Positions 7,176 to 16,665 are shown, counted from the stretch's first letter. The stretch is DNA of 64,000 bases from JABDMH01 sp965223165 (GCA_965223165.1 CBDCVQ010000016.1:62001-126000), one strand, 5' to 3'. Notes: generated by a model from the letters alone, not told the origin. Translations and numbers: made by a program.

Positions 7176-9125
7176 ATGAAAGTCCCAACCTTCTACGCTA
7201 CCCTGCTAATTTTTTGTTTTTCGGGAAATGTGGTTAGTCAGGCTGGTCATCAGGCAGACAGTCTCCAACGAGAATTACTTGGGGCTACCACAGACCTGAA
7301 AAGAGCACAACTACATAGTGCCTTGGCCAAGGCACTGGTCTACCGAGACCTTGTGCAAGCCCGCAAACATGTGGATACCCTGGCTGCGATCAGTGAGTCC
7401 ATGGGTGACGAAACCCTGCAGCGCGAAGCCTTGTACAATTACGCCGTGATCCACCGTCTACAGGGGGACTATCACAAAGCGTTGGAGCTCCAGCAGGAAT
7501 ATGCCGATCACATCGAGCAGACCACGGATACCACCGCAATCGCCAAGGCCCACTATCAGTTGGGTGCCAGCTACCTTCGGTTGGATAATTATGATACCGC
7601 ATCCATCCACCTGCTCAAAGGACTTTCCTATGCGGAACAGATCGGTGACTATGCGCTGGCTTTTAAGATCCTGAATGCGCTCGGCATACTATACAAGAAC
7701 CTGTATCAGCACGAAGAGTCTTTGCAATATTATCAACGTGCAATTGAATATTGTTTGCTCCTCGGCGATACGGCCTCCCTGCCGATTATTTACAACGGCA
7801 TAGGTGTCTTATACCAAAAAATGGACAGTTCGGCGGCGGCGCTTCCCTATTTCAAAAAAGGGCTGGCCATAGCCGAGAAAGTAGGCAATGTGGCGGCGGT
7901 GGCTAGTCAAAGTCGCAACCTCGGTGTCATTCATTTTCAAAATGGAGACTATGATTTGGCGGAGCAGTATCACACGCGTGCGCTGGAAATTCGGCAGCAA
8001 TTGGGAGTGCGCTTACACATAGCGGGATCTCATAACGATCTGGGTGAAGTGTATTTGGCGGAAGGCCTAATAGCAAAAGCCGAGTCACATTTTCTGGAGG
8101 CCCTGGAGATTTTTACAGACATCGATGCCTTGATCAGTCAAAACCATATCTACCTGCAGCTCTCCCGGACATCGGAACAAAAGGGTGATTATCGAGAAGC
8201 TAACAGGTATCTCACCCAATTTTATTCGATCCGAGACAGTCTGAAGGACAATGAACTTCGCACGAAGGTCAACGAGTTGGATCTTAAGTATCAGACGGCG
8301 CAAAAAGACCAAGAACTGGCCGGGCAGCGATTACAGATCACCCGGACGCGGTCTCAGCGAAACCTCTTGCTAGCCGGAGTCGCCCTATTATTGCTATTTA
8401 CCTGGTTTCTCATTTACCGGAATAGAAAAAACAAATTGCTCGCGCAGTCCAAAATTGATGGCCTGCAAAAGCAACAACGATTGGCAGCGCTAGATTACGT
8501 GATCCAGGGCCAAGAGGAGGAACGCAGTCGCATGGCAAACGATCTGCATGACAGTTTGGGAGGATTGCTCACATCGGTAAGACACAAAATGTTGGCCCTT
8601 CCTCAGCAGGTAGTATCGCTGTCCGAAGTGGATCTCTATCGGCAGACGTCGCAGTTGGTCTCGTATGCCTGTGACGAGGTGCGTCGCATTTCCCACGATA
8701 TGATGCCGGCCTCACTGGTGAGCCTGGGTCTCGCGGATGCGATCGAAGATTTGAGCAATGAGATCGAGTCCAGCCATGATCTTACCGTGACCTTTCATGC
8801 CAGTGGTGCGCTGGATCATCTACCTGCCCGAGTCAATGTCTCCATCTACCGGATCATCCAAGAGATAGGCACCAATTGCATCAAGCACGCGCAGGCAAAG
8901 GAAATGCGGATCGAGCTAAAACAGGAGGGCGATCAGCGACTTGAGCTTCGTATCGCGGACGATGGAAACGGATTTGATTGGGAGGCCGCCAGGAAGCAAG
9001 GTGGACTGGGGCTAAAGAGCATTGAGTCCCGCGTCAAATATTTGGATGGAGATCTAAAGGTCAAGTCCGCCAAGGGGGCAGGCACCGAATTTCTCATTCA
9101 GGTCCCTCTCCGAGAGGCGTCATGA
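7176..9125 (+). CDS. TPR-containing sensor histidine kinase (HisKA_3 / NarX class)
   Basis: A 649-residue membrane sensor kinase. A signal peptide or first membrane segment (residues 1-22, ending VVSQAG) is followed by about seven tetratricopeptide repeats (roughly 40-345) placed in the periplasm, where they probably bind a protein or peptide signal. A transmembrane helix lies near residues 396-415 (LLLAGVALLLLFTWFLIYR). The cytoplasmic part has a HisKA_3 dimerisation segment with phospho-acceptor His458 in ANDLHDSLGG, and a HATPase_c domain with the N box EIGTNCIKHAQA and the G boxes DDGNGFD and GLGLKSI. This architecture is common in Bacteroidota and pairs with NarL-type regulators such as the one just upstream. 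It ends 24 bases before a convergent gene. Confidence 0.92.
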   Translation: MKVPTFYATLLIFCFSGNVVSQAGHQADSLQRELLGATTDLKRAQLHSALAKALVYRDLVQARKHVDTLAAISESMGDETLQREALYNYAVIHRLQGDYHKALELQQEYADHIEQTTDTTAIAKAHYQLGASYLRLDNYDTASIHLLKGLSYAEQIGDYALAFKILNALGILYKNLYQHEESLQYYQRAIEYCLLLGDTASLPIIYNGIGVLYQKMDSSAAALPYFKKGLAIAEKVGNVAAVASQSRNLGVIHFQNGDYDLAEQYHTRALEIRQQLGVRLHIAGSHNDLGEVYLAEGLIAKAESHFLEALEIFTDIDALISQNHIYLQLSRTSEQKGDYREANRYLTQFYSIRDSLKDNELRTKVNELDLKYQTAQKDQELAGQRLQITRTRSQRNLLLAGVALLLLFTWFLIYRNRKNKLLAQSKIDGLQKQQRLAALDYVIQGQEEERSRMANDLHDSLGGLLTSVRHKMLALPQQVVSLSEVDLYRQTSQLVSYACDEVRRISHDMMPASLVSLGLADAIEDLSNEIESSHDLTVTFHASGALDHLPARVNVSIYRIIQEIGTNCIKHAQAKEMRIELKQEGDQRLELRIADDGNGFDWEAARKQGGLGLKSIESRVKYLDGDLKVKSAKGAGTEFLIQVPLREAS

Positions 9126-9149
9126 CAGCAGCATTGAACCTGGATTTCC

Positions 9150-10553
9150 TTATCGCTTGAGAAACTTGAATCGGTGTAGGCGGTCCTCGCCTTTTAGCGA
9201 GGCAAAATACAGACCGGGTGGGAGCAGCGACACATCCAAATCATTGGATCCGGAGATGGTATAGAAAAGTCTGCCTGCTGGGTTTCGAATTTCGACATTC
9301 GCCACGGTGACTCCTCTAATTCGCAGAAAATCTTGGGTGGGATTTGGATAGATGGTGATGGCAGCCAGGATAGGTGCCGAGATCGCAGCAATAATTTTTG
9401 AGTAGACGATGCTACCATCAAGATCAATCTGTTTGATTCGATAGTAGTTTTTGCCCTCGATGGGTTGATGGTCGACAAAATGATAGCGGATTTCCTGCGT
9501 ACTATTTCCATGACCGGCCACATGACCAATTTGCATCCAAGCATGGCCATCCGGCGAACGTTCGATGGCAAATCCTTCATTGCCCCATTCCGTAGCTGTA
9601 CGCCAAGACAGAATATTTTCGGTGGGATGCGCAGCAACGTCAAAGGAGATGAGTTCTACCGGTAATAAATTGCAGGCCGTCTCGACCTGAGTCCGGTCAT
9701 TGCAACCGGTGGTGTTGCTTGAAATGCTGGCCCCATTGCCCGGATCAGAAAGGTAATCACAGACAGCGTCGGCGGTGCAATCGGAGAGTTGGGGATTGGA
9801 CTGTATCCACATCCAATTGATACCGCTGGGGTCGATATTATCCAGACCGCTGAGAGACGTGAGGCCATTATTTATCGAAATTGTCAAATTGCCGCTGATA
9901 CTCGAAATGTTTTGCAGGCCCGTCAGGTCGGACAGCGCATCGCAGCGGCGGATACTGATGAAGCCAGCCAACGAGGTGATATTTTGGAGTCCGGACAAAT
10001 TGGCTAGAGTCGGGTTGGATTCAATCGTAATATTGGTTGAGATCGAGGATAACCCCAGCAGGGCGTCAAGATCGGTCAACTGAGCATTGCTAACGACGCT
10101 TAAGTATTGCCCGATGGTAGTGAGGTTATCCAGTCCATCCAGATCGGGCAAGGCTGCGTTATTGCCAATCGTAAGATCTTGACCCACACTGCTGAGGTTG
10201 GCCAACTGGCCAAGGGTGGACAAAGTAGTGTTACTTAAAATGCGGAGAAAACCTCCCACGCTTGTGAGATTATCCAGTCCTGCCAGATTAGGCAGCGTAC
10301 TGTTGTTTTGGATGCGTAGAAATCCGGTAATGGCTGTGATCTGAGCAAGGCCGTTGAGGTTTGTAATGGCATTGTCGGGATCACCATCAATGGTCAGTCC
10401 AAATGGCAAGTTGCTGCATCCGGGGTAAGCACTACTGAAGGTATCAATGGCTAGCTGCGTGCTTAAGACAAGGTCAGCGGTGGGGCATTGACTGTGCGTG
10501 TATGGACGGATAATCGATATCAAAAACAAGGAGAGTGCGACGGTTCTGATCAT
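9150..10553 (-). CDS. Secreted LRR-like (receptor L-domain type) protein with T9SS sorting domain
   Basis: A 467-residue secreted protein. A signal peptide (MIRTVALSLFLISIIRPYTHSQ) is followed by roughly nine tandem repeats of about 23-24 residues built on a pattern like 'L.GL.NLTSIGG.L.I.NN..L' (residues about 50-265), resembling receptor L-domain / leucine-rich repeat solenoids. A short Cys-containing cap (DCTADAVCDYL, then CNDRTQVETAC) ends the repeats. A linker beta-sandwich (ISFDVAAHPTENILSW...) precedes the T9SS type A sorting domain, starting at ITIYPNPTQDFLRIRG and ending in FKFLKR. The product should be exported by T9SS and anchored or released at the cell surface, where such solenoids usually bind proteins or glycans. 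The ligand is unknown. It is convergent with the histidine kinase. Confidence 0.85.
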   Translation of the reverse strand: MIRTVALSLFLISIIRPYTHSQCPTADLVLSTQLAIDTFSSAYPGCSNLPFGLTIDGDPDNAITNLNGLAQITAITGFLRIQNNSTLPNLAGLDNLTSVGGFLRILSNTTLSTLGQLANLSSVGQDLTIGNNAALPDLDGLDNLTTIGQYLSVVSNAQLTDLDALLGLSSISTNITIESNPTLANLSGLQNITSLAGFISIRRCDALSDLTGLQNISSISGNLTISINNGLTSLSGLDNIDPSGINWMWIQSNPQLSDCTADAVCDYLSDPGNGASISSNTTGCNDRTQVETACNLLPVELISFDVAAHPTENILSWRTATEWGNEGFAIERSPDGHAWMQIGHVAGHGNSTQEIRYHFVDHQPIEGKNYYRIKQIDLDGSIVYSKIIAAISAPILAAITIYPNPTQDFLRIRGVTVANVEIRNPAGRLFYTISGSNDLDVSLLPPGLYFASLKGEDRLHRFKFLKR

Positions 10554-10606
10554 AAGGAGCGGTTGTATGCAATAGGGTAATTTGTGTTCGTCTCAAAGCT
10601 AGGTTC

Positions 10607-10787
10607 TCATCCTTCTTGGTAAATCACGGCATAACGGGAATCGGCAAAATCCCTGAAAAAAGGGATCGCTGCCAATGCCAGCAGGGGATCAGCAGGCATC
10701 TTGTACCAGGTTGCGTGATTGGCCCGGTACACCAAATGCGCGCTCTCAGTGCCTCCATCCTGGAGAAGGTCCAATCGAGAAATGAAA
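10607..10787 (-). pseudogene. C-terminal remnant of an unidentified gene, truncated at a CTAG repeat end
   Basis: Read on the minus strand, a frame runs from the edge of a CTAG repeat end to a TGA at 10607-10609 and encodes about 60 residues of plausible protein character, including HLVYRANHATWYKMPADP, LLALAAIPFFRDFADS and a terminal RYAVIYQEG. The upstream side is blocked at once by a TAG contributed by the repeat end (CTAGTAGAGTTTC), and no start codon or ribosome binding site precedes it. It is best read as the surviving 3' end of a gene whose 5' part was lost at the repeat. I do not recognise the family. Confidence 0.5.
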
Positions 10788-10796
10788 CTCTACTAG
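10783..10796. repeat. Solo end of the CTAG dispersed repeat
   Basis: The 14 bases TGAAACTCTACTAG match the right end of copy A (6175-6188; CGAAACTCTACTAG) at 13 of 14 positions. No second end is found within the 248-base gap. It marks the breakpoint of the gene remnant described at 10607-10787 and lies about 40 bases before the preferred acylase start. Confidence 0.6.
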
Positions 10797-10834
10797 CTTA
10801 ATTGCTATCTTTTGTACGCCAACTACAAAATAAT

Positions 10835-13198
10835 ATGCGACTCCTTCTACTGGCATTTTTGCTGCCCTGTTTTTGCGCATCGGCACAACAACAATATCGC
10901 GCAGACGTGAGTGACACGGTCCGGATCCTGGTGGATCGGTGGGGTGTGCCCCACATTTATGCACCATCTCAGACGGACCTCTTTTATGCTCAGGGCTTTA
11001 ATGCGGCCAGAGATCGACTGTTTCAGTTTGAGCTTTGGCGACGGCAGGCGACCGGCACCGTCGCGGAGATATTGGGCCCCAGAGAGCTGAAACGAGACAT
11101 CGGCACTCGTCTATTTCAGTTTCGTGGGGATATCACGGCCGAAATGGCGCATTATCATCCGCAGGGGGTGGAGATCATCCAGGCATTTGTGGCCGGAGTA
11201 AATGCCTACGTCGACTGGATCAATGCCCACCCCGACCAGCTGCCGGAGGAATTCAAAATGCTCGACCTGCGTCCTCAGCATTGGACGCCGGAGGTGGTCA
11301 TCTCGAGGCACCAGGGCTTGCTAGGCAATATCGGCTCTGAGCTCAAGATCGGCCGACTAATGGATTTGCTCGGTGAGAAGAAAGTGCGCGAGCTAATGTG
11401 GTTTCATCCCAACGAGCCACGGCTCGCCATGGATGAACAAATTGACCCTTCACATTTGCACAAGGATATATTGGAGCTGTACCATGCATACCGCAGGCCC
11501 GTGTCTTTTGTCACTTCCGATCTCGGCATGTCTGAAGGCCCTGAACCCGCCAAAGACGAGGATCAGTGGAATCTAGACAACCCGATGGATCTCGGTAGCA
11601 ACAATTGGGTGGTCAGTGGTGAACACACCCAAAGTGGATATCCCATGCTGGCCAATGATCCGCATCGGGCGGTGGCGGTACCGTCGCTCCGCTACATGAG
11701 TCACCTGGTGGGACCCGGATGGAATGTCATAGGAGCCGGTGAGCCAGAGATCCCCGGCATCTCCATCGGCCACAATGAATATGGCGCCTGGGGCCTCACC
11801 GTTTTCATCACGGATGCGGAGGATCTCTACGTCTACCGGCTGAATGAGCAGCATCCCGATCAGTATTGGCACAACGAGCAATGGGAGGACATGGTCGTGC
11901 TCACGGACACGATACCGATCAAGGGTGGGCCACCAGAGATTGTCAAATTGCGCTACACAAGACACGGTCCACTCGTCTATCGGGATGAAGAAGCAGGTAT
12001 CGGATATGCGGTCAGGTGCGGATGGCTCGAGGTGGGAGGGTCGCCCTATCTCGCCAGCTTGCGTATGAACCAAAGCTTTGACTTTGAGTCCTTTCGTGAG
12101 GCCTGCAACTACAGTCACATCCCCGGGGAGAATATGATCTGGGCGGATCGAGCCGGCAATATCGGCTGGCAGGCGGTCGGCATTGCCCCCATCCGCAACC
12201 ATTTCAGTGGGCTGGTACCTATTCCGGGGGATGGTAGTCATGAATGGAGCGGCTATCTGGAAATCGTACGGAAGCCCAACAGCTACAATCCATCTTCTGG
12301 TGTGATCATTACCGCCAATGAAAATGTGACACCGAGGGACTACGCCTATCCAGAAGCCTTGGGCTTTGAGTGGACAGACCCGGTGCGGGGCGATCGGATC
12401 GCGGAGGTGCTGGCTCAGGGACGTAAGGCGACGTTGCAGGACATGGCAGCCTTGCAAAATGATCATCTCTCCATACCCGCCCGCAACTTGGTGCCCCTCC
12501 TGCCGAATGCGCCGGACACGGGTCGTCTGCGAGAGGCCGTTGCGATCCTTCGCGCTTGGGATTTTAGAATGGCGCCGTATGCCGTAGCAGCCGCGATCTA
12601 CAACGAGTGGGAACGAGCATTGCACCAGGGCTTGGCCCGATTGAAGGTGCCGGCCAAAGCAAGACACCTGGTCCGCTCTTTTCAGCACAAAAAAGTGGTG
12701 GATTGGTTGACCGTCCCCGACGGGACCTTTGGACCCGAACCCGTAGCTGGAAGGGATCGATTTCTCCTACAATGTCTGGAGGAAGCCATGGAGGTGCTGT
12801 CGAAACGCCTCGGAAACGATATCAGTGAATGGCAATATGGGCAGGAGAAGTACAAGCACGTGCTAATCACCCATGCGCTGGGCAAGGTGGCTGAGGCATC
12901 CGTAGCAGATAGACTCAATGTTGGACCGATACCTCGGGGCGGCAGCGGATCGACCGTGGGCAATACGGGCGGAAATCTCAATCAATCCAGCGGAGCGACC
13001 TTTAAGATCATCATTGACACGGAAGATTGGGACCGGACCTTGGCGATCAACGCGCCAGGACAATCGGGTGATCCCAGGAGCAAGCACTATCGAGATCTGT
13101 TTGAGCTATGGGGCAGAGACGGTTATTTCCCGCTATTTTTTTCCAAGGGCAAAGTTGAAAGCGTGGTGGATGAGGTGATCCTTCTCGTGCCCAAATGA
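10835..13198 (+). CDS. Penicillin acylase family protein (Ntn hydrolase), exported
   Basis: An amidohydrolase of about 787 residues in the penicillin G acylase / aculeacin acylase / quorum-quenching acylase superfamily. The frame can open with a TTG at 10802, but the ATG at 10835 starts a signal peptide (MRLLLLAFLLPCFCASAQ) and is preferred. The N-terminal alpha-chain region carries DRWGVPHIYA and FNAARDRLFQFELWRR. Autocatalytic cleavage is expected before Ser255 in DLGSNNWVVSG, which would then be the N-terminal nucleophile of the beta chain; later family blocks include PGISIGHNEYGAWGLT and the His-Gly-Pro of TRHGPLVY. The enzyme would act in the periplasm on N-acyl amides: beta-lactams, acyl-homoserine lactones or lipopeptides. 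The substrate cannot be predicted. Confidence 0.9.
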   Translation: MRLLLLAFLLPCFCASAQQQYRADVSDTVRILVDRWGVPHIYAPSQTDLFYAQGFNAARDRLFQFELWRRQATGTVAEILGPRELKRDIGTRLFQFRGDITAEMAHYHPQGVEIIQAFVAGVNAYVDWINAHPDQLPEEFKMLDLRPQHWTPEVVISRHQGLLGNIGSELKIGRLMDLLGEKKVRELMWFHPNEPRLAMDEQIDPSHLHKDILELYHAYRRPVSFVTSDLGMSEGPEPAKDEDQWNLDNPMDLGSNNWVVSGEHTQSGYPMLANDPHRAVAVPSLRYMSHLVGPGWNVIGAGEPEIPGISIGHNEYGAWGLTVFITDAEDLYVYRLNEQHPDQYWHNEQWEDMVVLTDTIPIKGGPPEIVKLRYTRHGPLVYRDEEAGIGYAVRCGWLEVGGSPYLASLRMNQSFDFESFREACNYSHIPGENMIWADRAGNIGWQAVGIAPIRNHFSGLVPIPGDGSHEWSGYLEIVRKPNSYNPSSGVIITANENVTPRDYAYPEALGFEWTDPVRGDRIAEVLAQGRKATLQDMAALQNDHLSIPARNLVPLLPNAPDTGRLREAVAILRAWDFRMAPYAVAAAIYNEWERALHQGLARLKVPAKARHLVRSFQHKKVVDWLTVPDGTFGPEPVAGRDRFLLQCLEEAMEVLSKRLGNDISEWQYGQEKYKHVLITHALGKVAEASVADRLNVGPIPRGGSGSTVGNTGGNLNQSSGATFKIIIDTEDWDRTLAINAPGQSGDPRSKHYRDLFELWGRDGYFPLFFSKGKVESVVDEVILLVPK

Positions 13199-13229
13199 TT
13201 TGATTTTGGATTAGAGCGATGGAGCCTTT

Positions 13230-14435
13230 ATGAATGACATTACCCTATCCCGGGCGCAGGCTCGGAAGCTCGTCATCGCACAAGGCGGACTGCACCGCAA
13301 GGAGGCCTTTGGGCGCGGCAAGGGTGCAGTGCTCCGTGCCCTGCAACAGTTGACCTATGTGCAAATTGACACGATTTCAGTGGTGGCGCGTGCTCACCAT
13401 CACGTCCTTTGGTCTCGTGTACCCAACTACCAGCCCTCATTCTTACACCGGCTACAGGCGGTTGATCAGCAGGTGCTGGAGTACTGGGCGCATGCAGCCG
13501 CTTACCTGCCGATGGAGGACTTTCGTTACACCTTGCCCATCAAGCGATTCTTCAAGGACCGGAAAGACCGATGGCCAAAACCCGACGCGGCCCTGATGCA
13601 ACAAGTGTATGACCGTGTCAAGGCCGAGGGCCCCCTAATGGCTAGAGATTTTGAAGCGGACCGAAAGCGGAAAGGGGGAGGCTGGTGGGACTGGAAGCCC
13701 GCGAAGCTGGCACTCGAAAGGCTCTTTCTCGAAGGCGATCTGATGATTAAAGAGCGTAGAGGGTTTCAAAAAGTGTACGACATCCAAGAAAGGACGGTAC
13801 CCGCTCATGTCGAAACCAGCTACCCCAGCAAGACGGCATATGCTCGTCACTTGATCAAACAAGCCCTCCAGGTTCATGGCTTGGCAACAACTGGCGAGAT
13901 CACCTACTTGAGACGAGATATCAAGCCGGAGGTGCAAAAACAGCTCAACCACCTTGTGGATGCTGGTGAGCTGGTCGCCGCTCGCATCAGAGGCATCCCA
14001 AATACCCTATACTATACAACACCCGAGCTGCTGAGCCGGTCCCATCGTATTACGACACAACTACATATTCTATCGCCATTTGACAATGTCACGATCCAGC
14101 GGCAGCGTCTGGGTAACCTCTTTAATTACCAGTATCAAATTGAATGTTACGTTCCGAAGGAAAAACGGGTCTATGGTTATTTCTGCCTCCCCATCCTATA
14201 TCAAGATCGGTTTATCGGCCGCATGGATGCCAAGGCAGATCGGAAGCGCAAGGTGCTAGAAGTACTAGCACTTTACCTTGATGATGAGCGATGGTTGCAT
14301 AAGGTAGATCCAGCACTTTGGGCCCGGAGTCTAAGGGCGTTTGCTGCATTCAACGGGTGCGAAGAAGTACGGATTCGCCACAGCCACCCAGGGGCCCTAC
14401 GTGCGTTGCTCGGCACGGCACTACTGCGTACTTGA
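13230..14435 (+). CDS. YcaQ-type winged-helix DNA glycosylase
   Basis: A 401-residue cytoplasmic protein of the HTH_42 / YcaQ (AlkX) family, DNA glycosylases that unhook interstrand crosslinks and remove alkylated bases. The family's catalytic Gln-X-Asp is present as Gln45-Ile-Asp47 in TYVQIDTISVVARAHHH. Winged-helix segments follow through about residue 260, and the C-terminal domain contains the conserved FDNVTIQRQR and GRMDAKADRKRKVL blocks. The ATG at 13230 lies 31 bases after the acylase stop, close enough for co-transcription although the functions are unrelated. Length fits the family. Family membership is secure; the crosslink-repair role is by homology. Confidence 0.85.
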   Translation: MNDITLSRAQARKLVIAQGGLHRKEAFGRGKGAVLRALQQLTYVQIDTISVVARAHHHVLWSRVPNYQPSFLHRLQAVDQQVLEYWAHAAAYLPMEDFRYTLPIKRFFKDRKDRWPKPDAALMQQVYDRVKAEGPLMARDFEADRKRKGGGWWDWKPAKLALERLFLEGDLMIKERRGFQKVYDIQERTVPAHVETSYPSKTAYARHLIKQALQVHGLATTGEITYLRRDIKPEVQKQLNHLVDAGELVAARIRGIPNTLYYTTPELLSRSHRITTQLHILSPFDNVTIQRQRLGNLFNYQYQIECYVPKEKRVYGYFCLPILYQDRFIGRMDAKADRKRKVLEVLALYLDDERWLHKVDPALWARSLRAFAAFNGCEEVRIRHSHPGALRALLGTALLRT

Positions 14436-14483
14436 AGGGGTGGGATGCCATGTCGTTCTGCCTTTTCGTGCAGAATGGCCACT

Positions 14484-14512
14484 TTGATATTCCAAACTCA
14501 TTTATATACTTT
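14484..14512 (+). promoter_or_regulatory. Candidate Bacteroidota promoter for the ECF sigma gene
   Basis: TTG at 14484-14486 is followed after 18 bases by TATACTTT at 14505-14512, close to the Bacteroidota housekeeping consensus TTG-N19-TAnnTTTG (6 of 8 or better at -7). The sigma-factor ATG at 14565 would have a leader of about 45 bases. Confidence 0.45.
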
Positions 14513-14564
14513 TAGAGGGTTAGCCCATGAAGGCGGATGGGATAGCCATTAAGTTATTCGTCCT

Positions 14565-15149
14565 ATGAAGGAGGAGATTTATCATCTACAACGTCTAGCT
14601 GCCGGTGACGAGTCGGGTTTTGACTATGTATTCTCCAAGTATCATGTCAAGATCTATAGATACGTCGCCAAATTCGTTAAGTCGCCAGTGGATGTCGAGG
14701 AGATCACGGCAGACACCTTTGTGCTCCTCTGGAAAAAGAGGCAAAAACTAAGGCTGGATCAACCCATCGGTGGACTCCTATTCAAGATATCCAGGGATCT
14801 ATGCCTTAGTTATCTCAGAAAGGTGGCACGAGACAAGTCTTTAAGAGAACAGTACCTGGACTTCTATTCTGCTGCTCATCCGACGGCGGAGGATGAAATC
14901 CTCTTTCAAGAGAATGTCCAAATTGCGCAACGAGCGGTTGGAGAGCTACCACCCAAAAGGAGACTTGTGTTCCAAATGAGGTATGTCGAAAATATGGAGA
15001 ACCACCAGATAGCGACTCAGCTAGGTATCTCACCCAATACCGTGCGGGTTCATTTGGTGAAGGCGTCAAAGTTTGTGAGATCGTACATCCGAAAACATGC
15101 CTGGGCAGAATCGTGCCTACTACTATTCGCATACCCTTTCTTTATTTGA
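14565..15149 (+). CDS. ECF RNA polymerase sigma factor (FecI-like, Bacteroidota family)
   Basis: A 194-residue extracytoplasmic-function sigma factor. Region 2 (residues about 20-85) contains the -10 recognition segment EEITADTFVLLWKKRQKL; region 4 (about 130-180) contains LPPKRRLVFQMRYVENM and the helix-turn-helix HQIATQLGISPNTVRVHLVKA. The hydrophobic tail (LLLFAYPFFI) is typical of Bacteroidota sigma-70 'expansion family 1' members. It should be held by the FecR-like anti-sigma at 16854 and released when the STN-bearing SusC at 17894 is loaded with ligand. The two partner genes are now separated by an antisense IS110 element, so sigma and anti-sigma can no longer share an uninterrupted transcript. 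Confidence 0.93.
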   Translation: MKEEIYHLQRLAAGDESGFDYVFSKYHVKIYRYVAKFVKSPVDVEEITADTFVLLWKKRQKLRLDQPIGGLLFKISRDLCLSYLRKVARDKSLREQYLDFYSAAHPTAEDEILFQENVQIAQRAVGELPPKRRLVFQMRYVENMENHQIATQLGISPNTVRVHLVKASKFVRSYIRKHAWAESCLLLFAYPFFI

Positions 15150-15155
15150 CCTCGC

Positions 15156-15174
15156 ACCGCAGATGATCTGCGGT
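15156..15174 (+). terminator. Hairpin just after the sigma-factor stop
   Basis: ACCGCAGA (15156-15163) pairs perfectly with TCTGCGGT (15167-15174) around a 3-base loop, 7 bases after the sigma-factor stop codon. There is no T-run directly after it, so it may be a weak or Rho-assisted terminator, or a 3'-end stabiliser. A second stem, CTCCGGC near 15184 with GCCGGAG near 15253, lies further down. The rest of the 295-base gap up to the transposase stop shows no coding signal and must include one end of the IS110 element. Confidence 0.4.
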
Positions 15175-15444
15175 TGGCAAGAGCCTCCGGCAATCTTGGC
15201 CGTCCTAAAAACCTTCCCAAGGGTAAATTTCGATGAGGCCGTACCCGTTCGGCCGGAGTATCCGCATTTTTTTCTGAAAGTCATTCGCTGCCCCAGGGCC
15301 CGGATTCATCTAATTTTGGCATAAGAAATAGCAAGAGAGTGTAATTTTTTCTTCGAGCTCTACGGCATCAACTGTTGGTACATGACGTCTGATGTCAGTT
15401 TTTTTTCCGGGGAGTTTAACCACCAAAAAAAGCCACGATCTTGT

Positions 15445-16665
15445 TTAGGACGTCTTTCTAAGTGCACTCAATTGTCTTTCCAACCTTTTGATTCTGCGCA
15501 ATCTTCTAATCTCTAGGATTTTGGGGTCTGTAGTGTGAGGTTTGTAGGGCTGTTGATCACGAAGGACATGGTATGCAGCGGTCAAGATCTTATGCCCTAT
15601 GGCAATGGTAGCCTTCTTCTTACCAATGCGTCGACTCAACATTCGATGTTTGGTGGCCAGTACAGGATTGTTCTTTGTCCTTGATGCAACCCAGGCAGCC
15701 TCAACCAATGTTGTCTTTAGATGCTTGTTGCCGTGGGTGATGCGAGATGAGTACATCTTTCCTGCACTTTCGTTGTTTCCAGGACAAATGCCAGCCCAAG
15801 ATGCTAGGTGCCCGTGTGATGGGAAGTGGGTCATGTCATCTCCAATCTCGGCTAAAATGCCAGCGGCAATCTGTGTAGACACTCCTGGAATCGTTTTCAG
15901 CAGATCCACTTCGGTTTTCATCAAGTCTAGATACTTATCCATCTGAGCTTCTATCTGAGCTATTTGGTCGTTGATGTGTGAGATGGACTCAAGTATCAGC
16001 TTCAACATGAATCGATGATGGTCTGTTACTCTGCCTGTTAGTGCCTTTCGTAATTGATCCTTCTTATTTCTTAGAGACCCTTTTGCTAATTCACACAATA
16101 CCTCAGGGTCCGTTTGCCCGCTAGATATGGCTTGTATCATCGACAAACCCGACACACCAAATACGTCACTGAGCACACTGCGTAATTTGATATTGGCTTG
16201 TTCCAACACATTTTGCAGTCGATTCTTCTGTGCCGTTCGCTGACCGATCAGCTTTCGACGGTGACGGTGCAATGCTCGCAATTCCCGTATCTCTTGGCCA
16301 GGAACAAAACTCCCCTTCAGAAGACCACTGAGTAACAGTTTGGCAATCCATTCTGAATCTTTCTTATCCGTCTTCTGCCCAGGAACATTCTTGATGTGAC
16401 GGGCATTGACCAACAAAACCTCGAAGAATTCCTCCAGCATGTAGTACACCGGCTTCCAGTACACTCCCGTGCTCTCCATCGCAACATGCGTAACTCCATG
16501 GTTCTGAAGCCAACATATCATCTCTGTCAGATCGTCGCTAAACGTCTTAAATGTCGCTGTGGTTACCTCAATATCTGCCCCTCGAATTGTCGCAACAACC
16601 GTATCTTTGTGCACATCCATTCCACAACCACGCTCAACGATAATGGGAAATTGATCAACAGCCAT
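15445..16665 (-). CDS. IS110-family transposase (DEDD recombinase)
   Basis: A 406-residue transposase, full length for the family. The N-terminal RuvC-like DEDD domain shows Asp17 (GMDVHKDTV), Glu64 (VAMESTGVYW), Asp100 and Asp103 (GQKTDKKDSEW). The C-terminal Tnp_20 domain shows the TIPGVSTQIAAGILAEIG helix-hairpin-helix and the serine-bearing WAGICPGNNESAGK block. No frameshift or stop is visible, so the enzyme could be active. Family knowledge: IS110 recombinases use an RNA encoded in the element's non-coding end (bridge RNA / seekRNA) to pick donor and target; in the IS110 group it lies upstream of the gene, which here is 16666 onwards. A stem pairing the start codon is described separately. 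Confidence 0.95.
   Translation of the reverse strand: MAVDQFPIIVERGCGMDVHKDTVVATIRGADIEVTTATFKTFSDDLTEMICWLQNHGVTHVAMESTGVYWKPVYYMLEEFFEVLLVNARHIKNVPGQKTDKKDSEWIAKLLLSGLLKGSFVPGQEIRELRALHRHRRKLIGQRTAQKNRLQNVLEQANIKLRSVLSDVFGVSGLSMIQAISSGQTDPEVLCELAKGSLRNKKDQLRKALTGRVTDHHRFMLKLILESISHINDQIAQIEAQMDKYLDLMKTEVDLLKTIPGVSTQIAAGILAEIGDDMTHFPSHGHLASWAGICPGNNESAGKMYSSRITHGNKHLKTTLVEAAWVASRTKNNPVLATKHRMLSRRIGKKKATIAIGHKILTAAYHVLRDQQPYKPHTTDPKILEIRRLRRIKRLERQLSALRKTS

Noticed and set aside
11573..12688. 371-codon minus-strand frame inside the acylase gene
   Set aside because: Antisense shadow of a well-conserved coding region; no recognisable domain and atypical amino-acid composition.
15330..15440. 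Exact right end of the IS110 element
   Set aside because: I looked for matching sequences or short inverted repeats against 16740-16853 and found none convincing. IS110 elements often lack them, so I leave the ends open instead of guessing.
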